Of a stretch of 64,000 bases of DNA, positions 1 to 7,368 are shown piece after piece. The notes beneath the pieces are model-generated. The model was given only the letters and a program-made list of their open reading frames with translations. It did no database searches and had not been told where the DNA came from. The stretch comes from DASRAU01 sp035638075 (GTDB taxonomy: Bacteria; Acidobacteriota; Polarisedimenticolia; Gp22-AA2): positions 124,001 to 188,000 of the forward strand of contig DASRAU010000036.1 of assembly GCA_035638075.1 (NCBI GenBank), given 5' to 3'. The position numbers and the translations under genes were made by a program. Position 1 is the stretch's first letter. Each line of letters opens with the position of its first letter.

Positions 1-977
1 AGCGCCTCCGCCCGGCCGGTCCGCAGCTTGTTCACCGCCAGGCACGCCTGCGTCCCGACCGTCTCCAGGAACTCCAGCTCGTCCTGCGCGAAGGCGGCGC
101 CCGGGCGCCCGGCGACGTTCAGCACCCCGAGCACGCCGCGCTCGAAGCGCAGCGGGATGCAGGCATGCGCGCGCGCGCCGGGTCCGAGCAGGTCGGGGAG
201 GCGCGGGCATTCCGCCGTGTTGCGCGCGACCTGAAGCCGGCCGGTGCGGAACACGTCGAGACACAGGCAGGGACTCATCTCCCCGCCCCGGGAGCGCCGG
301 ATGAACTCCTCGGGCAGGCCGCGCGCCGCGGCGAGCGCCAGCCGTCCGCGGCTTTCCGCACCCCAGAAGATCCACCCCGCCTCGAGACCGAGCTTCTCGA
401 CGAGCCGATCGAGCACCGCCTGCAGGATCGGCTCCTCCTCCGTTCCCTCCTGCAGGTCGGAACCGATCGCCCGCAGGGTCTCCAGCTCGAGGTTGCGTCG
501 GGCCAGAAGCGCCGCCTGGTCGCGGCCGGTGTCGATGGCCCGCGCGGTCCGCAGCGCCGAGGCCACCACCTGCGCCGCGGCGCGCGCGAACGACCGGGCC
601 GCCGCCGACGGGGGCCGGCGCGCCTGCAGGACCAGGGCTCCCGCCGTCCCGGGCTCGAGCCGCAGCGGCAGGACGAGCGGGGTCCCGGGCGCGGGGCCGG
701 GATGCTCCTCGAGCGCCCCGGTCGCCGTGAGCGCGGCTTCGGCGGCGGCGACCATGTCGCCCGCCGGTCCGCTCGGAAGCACGGCCGCGGCGCCGGCGGA
801 TCCGTCCGGCAGCTCCCGCGTGACGAGGGCACCGCGGTCCGCGCCGAGGGCGGCGGCGATCCGGGCGAGACCCTGCTCGGCGATCTCCGGCGCGCCCGCG
901 GGCGGGGCGGTGAGGCGGACGATCTCCTCGAGACGGCCCAGCCAGTCGTCCAACCCGGTCTCTGCGCGAGGGTTCAT
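1..977 (-). CDS. GAF-domain sensor protein (3' end outside window)
   Basis: The minus-strand frame is open from an ATG at 977 to the left edge, about 325 codons without a stop. Residues 1-150 look like a degenerate GAF-like region. Residues about 160-320 form a clearer GAF domain, ending in a strand/helix pattern that contains GVLGVLNVAG and then FLETVGTQACLAVNK. Two cysteines (CLCLD) lie in the loop where some redox-sensing GAF domains bind a cofactor. GAF domains sense small molecules or redox state and usually precede a kinase or a regulatory output, but the output domain lies beyond the edge. The gene sits directly downstream of two usp genes, separated by a strong hairpin. A sensor kinase of the stress island is likely, not proven. 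Confidence 0.7.
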   Translation of the reverse strand, partial: MNPRAETGLDDWLGRLEEIVRLTAPPAGAPEIAEQGLARIAAALGADRGALVTRELPDGSAGAAAVLPSGPAGDMVAAAEAALTATGALEEHPGPAPGTPLVLPLRLEPGTAGALVLQARRPPSAAARSFARAAAQVVASALRTARAIDTGRDQAALLARRNLELETLRAIGSDLQEGTEEEPILQAVLDRLVEKLGLEAGWIFWGAESRGRLALAAARGLPEEFIRRSRGGEMSPCLCLDVFRTGRLQVARNTAECPRLPDLLGPGARAHACIPLRFERGVLGVLNVAGRPGAAFAQDELEFLETVGTQACLAVNKLRTGRAEA

Positions 978-1004
978 GGGGATCTGCGGAAACTGTAGCA
1001 GAGA

Positions 1005-1043
1005 CCTCCCGCCGCGTTCCCGGGGAAGGTACGCGGCGGGAGG
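1005..1043 (-). terminator. Strong hairpin after the usp pair
   Basis: A perfect 13-bp inverted repeat (1005-1017 with 1031-1043, 13-nt loop) lies between the stop of the usp gene at 1057 and the start of the GAF gene at 977. No T-tract follows, so it may be a Rho-independent-like terminator typical of GC-rich genomes or an mRNA-stabilising structure. Confidence 0.55.
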
Positions 1044-1056
1044 CTTCCCGTCATCT

Positions 1057-1509
1057 TCAGGCGGCGAGAGGCGGCCGCACGATCTCCACGGAGCACGGTG
1101 CGTGCGACACCATCGAGTGGCACACGCTCCCCACGAACAGCCGTCCCAGCGCCGTCGTGCCCTGCGAACCGAGCACCAGGAGATCCGCCCCCCACCGCCG
1201 GACCACGTCCAGCAGAGCGACGGTCGCCGGCTCGTCGCGCAGCTCGAAGGTCGCCTTCAGGTCGGGCCGGGCACGGAACCGGTCCAGCACCTCCCGGATC
1301 CGGCGGTGCGCCTGCTCCCGGACCGCCGCCTGCGCCTGGTCCCAGACGGCGCCGTAGACCGCCATGCCTTCCGCCGCGAGCGGCACCGGGGCGATGGGCA
1401 CCGCGGTGACCAGGCGAACCTCGCTTCCCGCCGGCCACGCCCGGTTCAACACCTCGTTCACCGCCGCGTCGGCGTTCCTCGATCCGTCGTAGGCCAGGAC
1501 GATCTTCAT
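1057..1509 (-). CDS. Universal stress protein (UspA family)
   Basis: A 150-residue single-domain Usp. It opens with a hydrophobic strand and AYDGS (MKIVLAYDGS) and ends with the ATP-binding signature GSQGTTALGRLFVGS followed by a final VEIV strand, which fits the ATP-binding Usp subclass. The ATG at 1509 is preferred because AAGGAG lies 6 nt upstream; a GTG 15 nt further upstream would put the ribosome site inside the gene. It is 11 bp downstream of a second usp gene and probably co-transcribed with it. Usp proteins act in the cytoplasm under starvation, redox or energy stress; the specific role is not visible. Confidence 0.9.
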   Translation of the reverse strand: MKIVLAYDGSRNADAAVNEVLNRAWPAGSEVRLVTAVPIAPVPLAAEGMAVYGAVWDQAQAAVREQAHRRIREVLDRFRARPDLKATFELRDEPATVALLDVVRRWGADLLVLGSQGTTALGRLFVGSVCHSMVSHAPCSVEIVRPPLAA

Positions 1510-1520
1510 GACGGCTCCTT

Positions 1521-2000
1521 TCACTCACCCGGGACGCAGAGGACCGGGCAGGCGGCCGATCGCAGGACCTTCTCGGCCGTGCTGCCGAACAGCGCCCGCT
1601 CCATGTCGGCGGAGGGGCCGGCGGTGCCGAGCACGATCAGGGAGACGGCGGTGTCCGAGGCTTTCTTGAGGATCACCTCGTACGGATGCCCCCAGCCGAT
1701 CACCGTCTCGACCGGGAGATCGCCCTTCTCTTCCTGAAGCTCGCGCACGAGCTCCGCCAGCCGCTCGCGCCGTTCCTTCACGAGGCGCTGGCGCAGGGTC
1801 TCGGCGGTCACACCGGCCAGCATCGCCAGCTCCTCGAGGTCCGGGACGTGGATCACGTGCAGCACCATCAGCCCCGCATCCCGCTCGCGGGCCAGGGAGA
1901 GGGCCTGCCCGAGCGCGCGCCGCGCCGGCCCCGAGAAATCCGATCCGACCAGGATCGTGTTTCGGACCATCGACCGGCTCACCGCGTTTCCAGGCAGCAT
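1521..2000 (-). CDS. Universal stress protein (UspA family)
   Basis: A 159-residue Usp with the N-terminal strand and loop ILVGSDFSG and the C-terminal ATP-loop pattern GTAGPSADMERALFGSTAEKVL, followed by CPVLCVP. A helical middle section (residues 60-105) is longer and more charged than in the neighbouring usp. The start at 2000 has GGGAGGG upstream; an internal ATG 10 codons later (MVRNTILVG) would also give a complete fold. It lies 27 bp downstream of the Hsp20 gene and 11 bp upstream of the other usp, so a three-gene stress operon hsp20-usp-usp is likely. Confidence 0.9.
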   Translation of the reverse strand: MLPGNAVSRSMVRNTILVGSDFSGPARRALGQALSLARERDAGLMVLHVIHVPDLEELAMLAGVTAETLRQRLVKERRERLAELVRELQEEKGDLPVETVIGWGHPYEVILKKASDTAVSLIVLGTAGPSADMERALFGSTAEKVLRSAACPVLCVPGE

Positions 2001-2027
2001 GAGAAGACCCTCCCCCTGGTTCTTCCT

Positions 2028-2504
2028 TCAGGCGATCTTGACGTCCACGGTGCGGGCCTTGGCCTTCTCCGTCTTCGGCAGCCACACCTTGAGCAGCCCG
2101 TCCTTGAACTCCGCCCGGATCTTCGCCGCGTCGGCGTCATCCGGAAGGGTGAACGCGCGCGCGAAAGAACCGTAGGCGCGCTCGATGCGGCGGCACTTCT
2201 TGTCTTTCTCCTCCTTCATCATGGTGCGCTCGCCGGCGAGGGTGAGGACGTCGTCCACGACGTTGACCCGGACGTTCTCCTTCTTCACCTCCGGCAGCTC
2301 CGCCTTGATGAGGTATTCCTTGTCGTCCTCGACGATGTCGACGAGCGGCGCCCACTCGGCGACCGTCAGCGCCTCCTCCTTCCCCGGGTGCTTCGGACGT
2401 GCGAGCGGCCCGAAGTACCCCGGAAGGCGGCCACGGGCGGTCTCGAGCTCGCGGAACGGATCCCAGGTCGTCAGGAACGGATCCCAGCGCGTCATCATGT
2501 CCAT
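2028..2504 (-). CDS. Hsp20 / alpha-crystallin family small heat-shock protein
   Basis: A 158-residue cytoplasmic holdase-type chaperone. The N-terminus MDMMTRWDPF followed by DPFRELE is typical of bacterial Hsp20. The alpha-crystallin domain spans about residues 50-150 (DIVEDDKEYLIKAELPEV, LAGER, FKDGLLKVWLPK). The ATG at 2504 follows AAGGAGGAG. It heads a probable operon with the two usp genes. About 64-80 bp upstream is a sequence matching the sigma-54 promoter pattern, which would connect it to enhancer-binding activators such as those in this window; that link is inference. Confidence 0.93.
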   Translation of the reverse strand: MDMMTRWDPFLTTWDPFRELETARGRLPGYFGPLARPKHPGKEEALTVAEWAPLVDIVEDDKEYLIKAELPEVKKENVRVNVVDDVLTLAGERTMMKEEKDKKCRRIERAYGSFARAFTLPDDADAAKIRAEFKDGLLKVWLPKTEKAKARTVDVKIA

Positions 2505-2567
2505 GGGGCTCCTCCTTTTTTGCGGCTGGCACTTTCCCCGAGAGGCCGCCGCACGCCCAGGAACAAA

Positions 2568-2584
2568 AGCAAGTTCGGGACCAA
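2568..2584 (-). promoter_or_regulatory. Candidate sigma-54 (-24/-12) promoter of hsp20
   Basis: Read on the minus strand the site is TTGGTCCCGAACTTGCT. It keeps the invariant GG and GC at the exact 10-nt separation and a full TTGCT -12 box, matching 10 of 13 defined consensus positions. Predicted initiation near 2557 leaves a leader of about 53 nt before the hsp20 ATG. No activator site was identified. Confidence 0.4.
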
Positions 2585-2772
2585 CTTCACCCGGCCCATC
2601 GGCGCGCGCCGGGGCGATCGGGCCGCGCGCGCCGACGCAGGAATTGCGCCTCCTGCCGCTCCCCCCGCAACAACTGCGCGCGGGCGGTAGCGTCGGCGCA
2701 TCCGGGCGGGGGGCCTGGCGGCGCCGGCCGGCGGGGCACGCGATTCGCACACGTCTTGCCGGGAGGCCGGCC

Positions 2773-3183
2773 ATGACTTCGATGACCCTCAAACGCTGGG
2801 AGACGGCGCGGCAGCAGATGGTCCGGCGCTGGGAGGAGATTGTCCGGCGCGTCGAGGCCCGCGACGCGGGGGCGGTCCTGGCCCTGGCGAACGTGCTCGA
2901 TGAGTTCTGCGAGCTTGCCACGATCGAGCGCCAGGCCGCGGCCGGCCGCGACGATCCGGCGGTGCCGGTCCTGAAGTTCCCTTCGGATGCCGCCCTGAGC
3001 GGCCGCTGCGTGTTCTGCCGGGCCTTCGTCAGTCACGGCGGCTGCTTCGCTCCGACGCACGCGCTGAACCGGGCGATGCTGGACCGCCGCTGGGAGGATG
3101 CCCGCCGGGTCGCGTCGGAGCAGCTCGAGCGGCTGCGCCGGCTCACGTTCGAGCCGTCCGCGCCCGGGGAAACGGTGCACTGA
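2773..3183 (+). CDS. Conserved-type small helical protein with Cys-rich centre, function unknown
   Basis: I do not recognise this 136-residue protein. Residues 1-55 are charged and helical (RWEEIVRRVEARDAG, then NVLDEFCELATIERQAA). The centre has CVFCRAF then SHGGCF, three cysteines and a histidine that could bind metal. The C-terminal third is again helical (WEDARRVASEQLERLRR). There is no signal peptide or membrane segment. The ATG at 2773 has GGGAGG 6 nt upstream. It is divergent from hsp20 across a 268-bp intergenic region, so it might share stress regulation, but nothing else supports a role. Confidence 0.6.
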   Translation: MTSMTLKRWETARQQMVRRWEEIVRRVEARDAGAVLALANVLDEFCELATIERQAAAGRDDPAVPVLKFPSDAALSGRCVFCRAFVSHGGCFAPTHALNRAMLDRRWEDARRVASEQLERLRRLTFEPSAPGETVH

Positions 3184-3186
3184 GGG

Positions 3187-3204
3187 GCGCCGCGGGCGCG
3201 GCGC
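3187..3204. terminator. Hairpin between convergent genes
   Basis: A 7-bp perfect stem (3187-3193 with 3198-3204, 4-nt loop) begins 3 bp after the stop of the plus-strand gene and 15 bp before the end of the convergent minus-strand gene. Placement suits a bidirectional terminator; there is no T-tract. Confidence 0.4.
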
Positions 3205-3218
3205 GTTGCGTCAGGCGA

Positions 3219-3626
3219 TCAGGGCGCTTCGACGCGCCGGACCTGGGTGACGAAGTACGACGTCTCGCCGAAGCAGGAGGTCGGCAGACCCAGGTGCTGC
3301 TCGTAGTGGACGCTGACGCGCTCGCCCATCTGCTGGCTGAGCTGCGCCGCGACGGCCTCGTCGTGCACGGTGAAGGGGAACACCTCCGGCATGGCGCCGG
3401 GCAGGTTGGCCATCGCCAGCTCGCCTTCCCACGTCTTGCACAGCCAGCCCTTCTTGGAGAATTTCTGCACGTAGCCGGCCCGCTCGCCTTCGGAGTAGGT
3501 GAACTTCCAGGCGCCCCAGGTGTAGACCACGAGTCCGACCGCGCCGAGCAGAATGAACGTCCAGAGGGCGCGGCGCACGGAGCGCAGGAAGGAGCCTTTC
3601 GGGGCGGGCATCTCGGGCGCGGCCAT
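3219..3626 (-). CDS. Single-pass membrane protein, conserved hypothetical
   Basis: A 135-residue protein with one membrane helix at about residues 18-40 (WTFILLGAVGLVVYTWGAW). It is followed by a conserved-looking YSEGERAGYVQKFSKKGW and a short beta-rich soluble domain containing HYEQHLGLPTSCFGETSYFV. Very similar short proteins occur in several Gram-negative groups, where I recall some database entries carrying an implausible dehydrogenase name; nothing in this sequence supports an enzyme. The ATG at 3626 follows GGAGG. It is convergent with the gene at 2773 and divergent from the DUF4126 gene. Confidence 0.7.
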   Translation of the reverse strand: MAAPEMPAPKGSFLRSVRRALWTFILLGAVGLVVYTWGAWKFTYSEGERAGYVQKFSKKGWLCKTWEGELAMANLPGAMPEVFPFTVHDEAVAAQLSQQMGERVSVHYEQHLGLPTSCFGETSYFVTQVRRVEAP

Positions 3627-3734
3627 CGTGTCCTCCCGGGGTTCGACCGGTCGGCCGGCACAGCGCCGACTCGCAGCCGGCGAATCAGACCACAATAGGA
3701 GGGTCGCCGCAATGCCGGCGACCGGGAGCCGGGC

Positions 3735-4295
3735 ATGAATGTGATCACCAGCGTCGCCGTCGGCATCGGGCTCGCCGCCGCCTGCGGCTTCCGCATCTTC
3801 GTGCCGTTCCTCGTCATGGGGGCCGCGGCGCGGCTCGGATGGCTGCCGCTCTCGGCCGGGTTCGCCTGGCTGGGATCGGACGAGGCGCTCCTGGCGCTCG
3901 CGGTGGCGACAGTGCTCGAGGCGGCGGCGTACAAGGTCCCCTGGCTCGATCACGTCCTGGACCTGCTCGCCTCTCCGGCGGCGGTCCTCGCCGGAGCGCT
4001 GGCCGCTGCGGCGGTCGTGACCGACCTGCCGCCGCTTCTGCGCTTCGCGGTGGCCGTCGTGGCCGGGGGAGGAGCCGCCGCCATGGTGCAGGGGGCGACG
4101 GTGCTCGCCCGCCTCAAGTCCACGGCGATGACGGGCGGACTCGGCAATCCGCTCGTGGCCTTGGTCGAGCTGGTCGGTTCGATCCTGACGTCGATCCTGG
4201 CGCTCATCGTGCCCTTCTTCCTGCTGTTCTTCCTGGCCGCGCTGCTCGGCGGCCTTCTCGTCCTCGCTCTTCGATCGAAAGGAGCGCGCGCGTGA
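3735..4295 (+). CDS. DUF4126 integral membrane protein
   Basis: A 186-residue membrane protein with a hydrophobic N-terminus (SVAVGIGLAAACGFRIFVP) and several further helices, ending in a long one near residues 150-178. The GFRIFVPFL and KSTAMTGGLGNP motifs are what I associate with DUF4126. Its function is unknown. It starts a tight three-gene operon: its stop overlaps the GTG of the VOC gene by 4 bp, and that gene overlaps the HDAC-like gene the same way, so the three are probably translationally coupled. Confidence 0.8.
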   Translation: MNVITSVAVGIGLAAACGFRIFVPFLVMGAAARLGWLPLSAGFAWLGSDEALLALAVATVLEAAAYKVPWLDHVLDLLASPAAVLAGALAAAAVVTDLPPLLRFAVAVVAGGGAAAMVQGATVLARLKSTAMTGGLGNPLVALVELVGSILTSILALIVPFFLLFFLAALLGGLLVLALRSKGARA

Positions 4296-4681
4296 TCGAT
4301 CACATCGTGGTGAACGTCCGGGACATCAAGGCCAGCCGCCGCTTCTACGACCAGGCGCTGGCGCCGCTCGGCTACCGCCTGATCAAGGAATTCCCCGGCG
4401 GCATCGGCTACGGCCTCGGCGCCAGGGCCGATTACTGGATGATGCAGCGCGACCCGGTTTCGACCGAGGTGCACGTGGCCTTCTACTGCGGCACCCGATC
4501 GCTCGTGGACGCGTTCCATGCCGCCGCCGTGCACGCCGGCGGTCGCGACAACGGCGCGCCGGGCCTGCGGACGCGCTATCACGCCGACTACTACGGCGCC
4601 TTCGTCCTCGACCCGGACGGCCACAACATCGAGGCGGTGTGCCAGGACGCGCCGCCCGCGGGGAAAAGCGGCCGGTCGTGA
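4292..4681 (+). CDS. VOC-superfamily (glyoxalase/dioxygenase-like) protein
   Basis: A 129-residue single VOC module. It opens with IDHIVVNVRDIKASRRFYDQAL and GYRL, the usual first betaalphabetabetabeta unit. The end, YGAFVLDPDGHNIEAVC, carries the typical C-terminal metal-ligand Glu region; the first-strand His (DHIV) is the other expected ligand. Such proteins include glyoxalase I, dioxygenases and antibiotic-binding proteins, and the substrate cannot be told here. GTG at 4292 overlaps the DUF4126 stop (GTGA), with GAAAGGAG upstream. Confidence 0.88.
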   Translation: MIDHIVVNVRDIKASRRFYDQALAPLGYRLIKEFPGGIGYGLGARADYWMMQRDPVSTEVHVAFYCGTRSLVDAFHAAAVHAGGRDNGAPGLRTRYHADYYGAFVLDPDGHNIEAVCQDAPPAGKSGRS

Positions 4682-5622
4682 GCGCGCCGCCGGTCGGCTT
4701 CGTGTGGCACGACCGCTGTCTCCTGCACGACAACGGACCGGGCCATCCGGAGCGGCCGCAGCGGCTGACGGCCATCCGCGATCACCTGGAGCGCCGCGGC
4801 GTGCTGGCGCGGCTGCTGGTCCTCACCCCGGAGCCGGCGCCGCTCGAGGCGCTGGCGCGCGTTCACGACGAGGCCTACGTCGAGGCCCTGCGGCGCGTCT
4901 GCGCCCGCGCGCCCGTGCGGCTCGATCCCGACACCGGAGTGTCGGAGGGATCCTGGGCCGCGGCGCTGCTCTCCGCCGGCGGCGGCATCGCGGCCGTCGA
5001 CGCCGTCATCGCAGGACGGGCGCGATCCGCGTTCGTCTGCACGCGTCCTCCCGGACACCACGCCGAGCGCGATCGGGCCATGGGCTTCTGCCTCTTCAAC
5101 AACATCGCCGTAGCGGCGCGCCACGCCCAGGACCGACACGGCGTCGAGCGCGTCGCGATCGTGGACTGGGATGTGCACCACGGCAACGGCACGCAGCACA
5201 TGTTCGAGGACGACGACACGATTCTGTACATCAGCACGCACGAGTGGCCGTTCTATCCGGGAACGGGCGCGCGCGGCGAGCGCGGCCACGGCAGAGGGAT
5301 CGGGACCACGATCAACCTGCCGCTGCCGGCCGGCTCCGGGGATGACGAGTACGAGCGCCTGTTCGAGACCGTCGTCCTCCCGGCGATCGAGTCCTTCGAG
5401 CCCGGGCTGCTGCTGATCTCCGCCGGCTTCGACGCGCACGAAGCGGACCCTCTCGCCGGCATGGCCCTGACGACCGGGGGGTATGCCACGCTGACCACCC
5501 TGCTGCGCGACGCCGCCCGCAGGCTCTGCGAAGGCCGCATCGTGTCGATGCTCGAAGGCGGCTACGACCTCGGCGCCCTCGCCGCGTCGGTCGAAGCGCA
5601 CCTGCGCGCTCTCATGGACTGA
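4678..5622 (+). CDS. Histone deacetylase-family (acetoin utilisation/acetylpolyamine) amidohydrolase
   Basis: A 314-residue arginase/deacetylase-fold enzyme. It has the full HDAC signature: GHPERPQRL near the start, the catalytic His pair in PPGHHAE, the zinc ligands in DWDVHHGNGTQ and the Asp in AGFDAHEADPLAG, and a terminal LEGGYDL. Bacterial members deacetylate polyamines or lysine side chains; the substrate is not determined by sequence. GTG at 4678 overlaps the preceding TGA and gives the family-typical length; an upstream GTG at 4639 would only add non-conserved residues. The 3' end overlaps the convergent hydrolase gene by 11 bp. Confidence 0.92.
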   Translation: MSAPPVGFVWHDRCLLHDNGPGHPERPQRLTAIRDHLERRGVLARLLVLTPEPAPLEALARVHDEAYVEALRRVCARAPVRLDPDTGVSEGSWAAALLSAGGGIAAVDAVIAGRARSAFVCTRPPGHHAERDRAMGFCLFNNIAVAARHAQDRHGVERVAIVDWDVHHGNGTQHMFEDDDTILYISTHEWPFYPGTGARGERGHGRGIGTTINLPLPAGSGDDEYERLFETVVLPAIESFEPGLLLISAGFDAHEADPLAGMALTTGGYATLTTLLRDAARRLCEGRIVSMLEGGYDLGALAASVEAHLRALMD

Positions 5623-6223
5623 AGCGGCCGGTCTTGAGGAAGCGGACGGTCAGGTCCTGCGCATCGCGGCGCAACATGATGAAGGAATGGCCGCACGGCA
5701 CGATGACGCTGTCGGCCGCCCCGTCGAGCCGCGTCTCGTGCAGGCGCACCGTCCGATCGGTCCCGCCCGCGATGAGCCCGACCTCGACCCCCGGCGGCAG
5801 GACCAGGCCGGCGGCGACGCCCCCTTGCACCGACAGATCCGGCAGCGGCCGCAGCAGCCAGGACACATAGGGCTGGAAGAAATCGGCGGCGCGCGCCCCC
5901 TGGTTCGGCGGCGTCAGCAGCACGACCCGCCCGCCGCGCAGCTCGGGACGATGGACCAGCAGGTAGCGGATCAGGATGCACCCCAGGCTGTGCCCGACGA
6001 AGTGCGGCGGTCGCCCCGGCGCGGCGCGGGCGATGCGCTCCGCGACCAGCTCCGCCAAAACCGGCAGGCGATGCCGGCGGCTCGGGTAGCCGATGTTGTG
6101 CGTGACGAAGCCGGCCCGCCGCAGCGCGCGCGCCACCGGCCGCATCGAACGCCAGGTGCGCCCGAGACCGTGCAGCAGGATGACCTCCTCCGGCGCCGCG
6201 GAGGAGGGGACGGCGTCCGTCAT
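5612..6223 (-). CDS. Alpha/beta hydrolase (lipase/esterase-like)
   Basis: A 203-residue hydrolase. It has the oxyanion-hole motif HGLGRT at residue 18, the nucleophile elbow GHSLGC near residue 77, a candidate acid Asp in GGTDRTV and the terminal His in PCGHSFIM. It resembles the short lipase-class alpha/beta hydrolases; no signal peptide is present, so it is probably cytoplasmic. Its ATG overlaps the stop of the upstream cyclodeaminase-like gene (ATGA), indicating translational coupling. The substrate is unknown. Confidence 0.85.
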   Translation of the reverse strand: MTDAVPSSAAPEEVILLHGLGRTWRSMRPVARALRRAGFVTHNIGYPSRRHRLPVLAELVAERIARAAPGRPPHFVGHSLGCILIRYLLVHRPELRGGRVVLLTPPNQGARAADFFQPYVSWLLRPLPDLSVQGGVAAGLVLPPGVEVGLIAGGTDRTVRLHETRLDGAADSVIVPCGHSFIMLRRDAQDLTVRFLKTGRFSP

Positions 6224-7179
6224 CAGGGGAGGGGGCGTCCGATTCCCGTCGCGATGGCCCGATCGAAGACGAGCGACGCCGCCGCGAGGTCCTCGAGACC
6301 GACGCCGAGCGACTTGAAGAGAGTGATGGCCCGGTCGCTGGTGCGGCCCGGATGGCGCCCGGACACGACCGCCGACAGCTCGACGGCGCGCGTCACCGGC
6401 GGCAGCGCGTCTTCCGGGGGAACGGCGAGGAGGAGATCCCCGGCCTCGTGACGCGCCTGCTCCACCGAGTCGGCGACGATGACGTCCGCCCGCGCCACCA
6501 CCTCGTCGTCGATCTCGCGCCGGTCCGACCGATTGCTGCCGACGGCGTTGACGTGGACGCCGGGAGACAACCAGGCTCCCTTGAGGACCGGCTGCGCGGC
6601 GCTGGTCGCCGTCGTCACGATGTCGGCGCCGCGCACCGCCGCTTCCGCCGTCGGCGCCGGCTGGACCGGAACGTTGGTCGCCTTGGCCACCTCGCCGCAG
6701 AAGTCGATGAGACGGCCGCGGTCGCGACCCCAGGCGCGAATCTCCCTGAGCTTGCGCACCCGCGCGATCGCCTCCACCTGAGAGCGCGCCTGCCAGCCGG
6801 TGCCGAGAATGGCGAGCGTCATCGCGTCCTTGCGCGCCATCCGGCGCGTCGCCACGGCGCTCGCCGCGCCGGTGCGGCGCTGTCCGAGCCGGTCCGCCTC
6901 CATCACCGCGAGCAGGTCGGAGGTGTTCGCGTCGAACAGCAGCACCACGAAATGCGCCCCCGCCTTCGAGGTGGCGTAGCACTTGACCGACATCCGCCCG
7001 AGCCGCTCGGACCCCGCCGGCAGCACGTGCAGCATCGCCTGCGGCAGCAGCACCCGGGCGCGCGGCTTGAACGGAGCCCGCCCCGCCGCCGCCTCGAGAA
7101 ACGCCTGCTCCATCCCCTCGATGCAGGCGTCCATCCCCAGCAGCCGGTCCACGTCGTTTTCCGTCAGGTAGATGGCCAC
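6223..7179 (-). CDS. Ornithine cyclodeaminase / mu-crystallin family protein
   Basis: A 318-residue NAD(P)-binding protein of the OCD/alanine dehydrogenase/ketimine reductase family. An N-terminal domain (LTENDVDRLL, FKPRARVLLP, VKCYATSKAG) precedes a Rossmann domain with LAILGTGWQARSQ as the nucleotide loop, then VTTATSA and AVGSNRSDRREID. Members act on ornithine, alanine, proline-type imines or ketimines; the exact reaction is uncertain. GTG at 7179 is chosen because AAGAAG precedes it and homology-like sequence starts at VAIYLTENDV. It forms a coupled pair with the downstream hydrolase. Confidence 0.9.
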   Translation of the reverse strand: MAIYLTENDVDRLLGMDACIEGMEQAFLEAAAGRAPFKPRARVLLPQAMLHVLPAGSERLGRMSVKCYATSKAGAHFVVLLFDANTSDLLAVMEADRLGQRRTGAASAVATRRMARKDAMTLAILGTGWQARSQVEAIARVRKLREIRAWGRDRGRLIDFCGEVAKATNVPVQPAPTAEAAVRGADIVTTATSAAQPVLKGAWLSPGVHVNAVGSNRSDRREIDDEVVARADVIVADSVEQARHEAGDLLLAVPPEDALPPVTRAVELSAVVSGRHPGRTSDRAITLFKSLGVGLEDLAAASLVFDRAIATGIGRPLP

Positions 7180-7261
7180 AGCGCTTCTTAAGATAGTCCA
7201 CCGCCGCTCCGAAGGGGAGTGGGTCCGGAGAAGAAGCGGTCTGCGAAGTCTTGGCAACCGC

Positions 7262-7296
7262 GAGCTCGAGCCGCGCGAGAGCGCGGCCACGAGCTC
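7262..7296 (-). terminator. Two-tier hairpin between the ntrC-type and cyclodeaminase genes
   Basis: Outer arms GAGCTCG/CGAGCTC (7 bp) and inner arms CCGCGC/GCGCGG (6 bp) close on a GAGA loop. It lies in the 189-bp gap after the ntrC-type gene and before the cyclodeaminase gene, both minus strand. Terminator or leader structure; no T-tract. The rest of the gap shows no convincing promoter. Confidence 0.45.
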
Positions 7297-7368
7297 TGTC
7301 GCGCGTGGGATTGGCAAGCGGGAACCGGAACGAGTCCCGCCAGCGGCGCGTGGCTTCGATCGCGGAAC

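Noticed and set aside
3219..3626. Dehydrogenase annotation sometimes given to proteins like this
   Set aside because: No nucleotide-binding or catalytic motif; the product is a 135-aa single-pass membrane protein.
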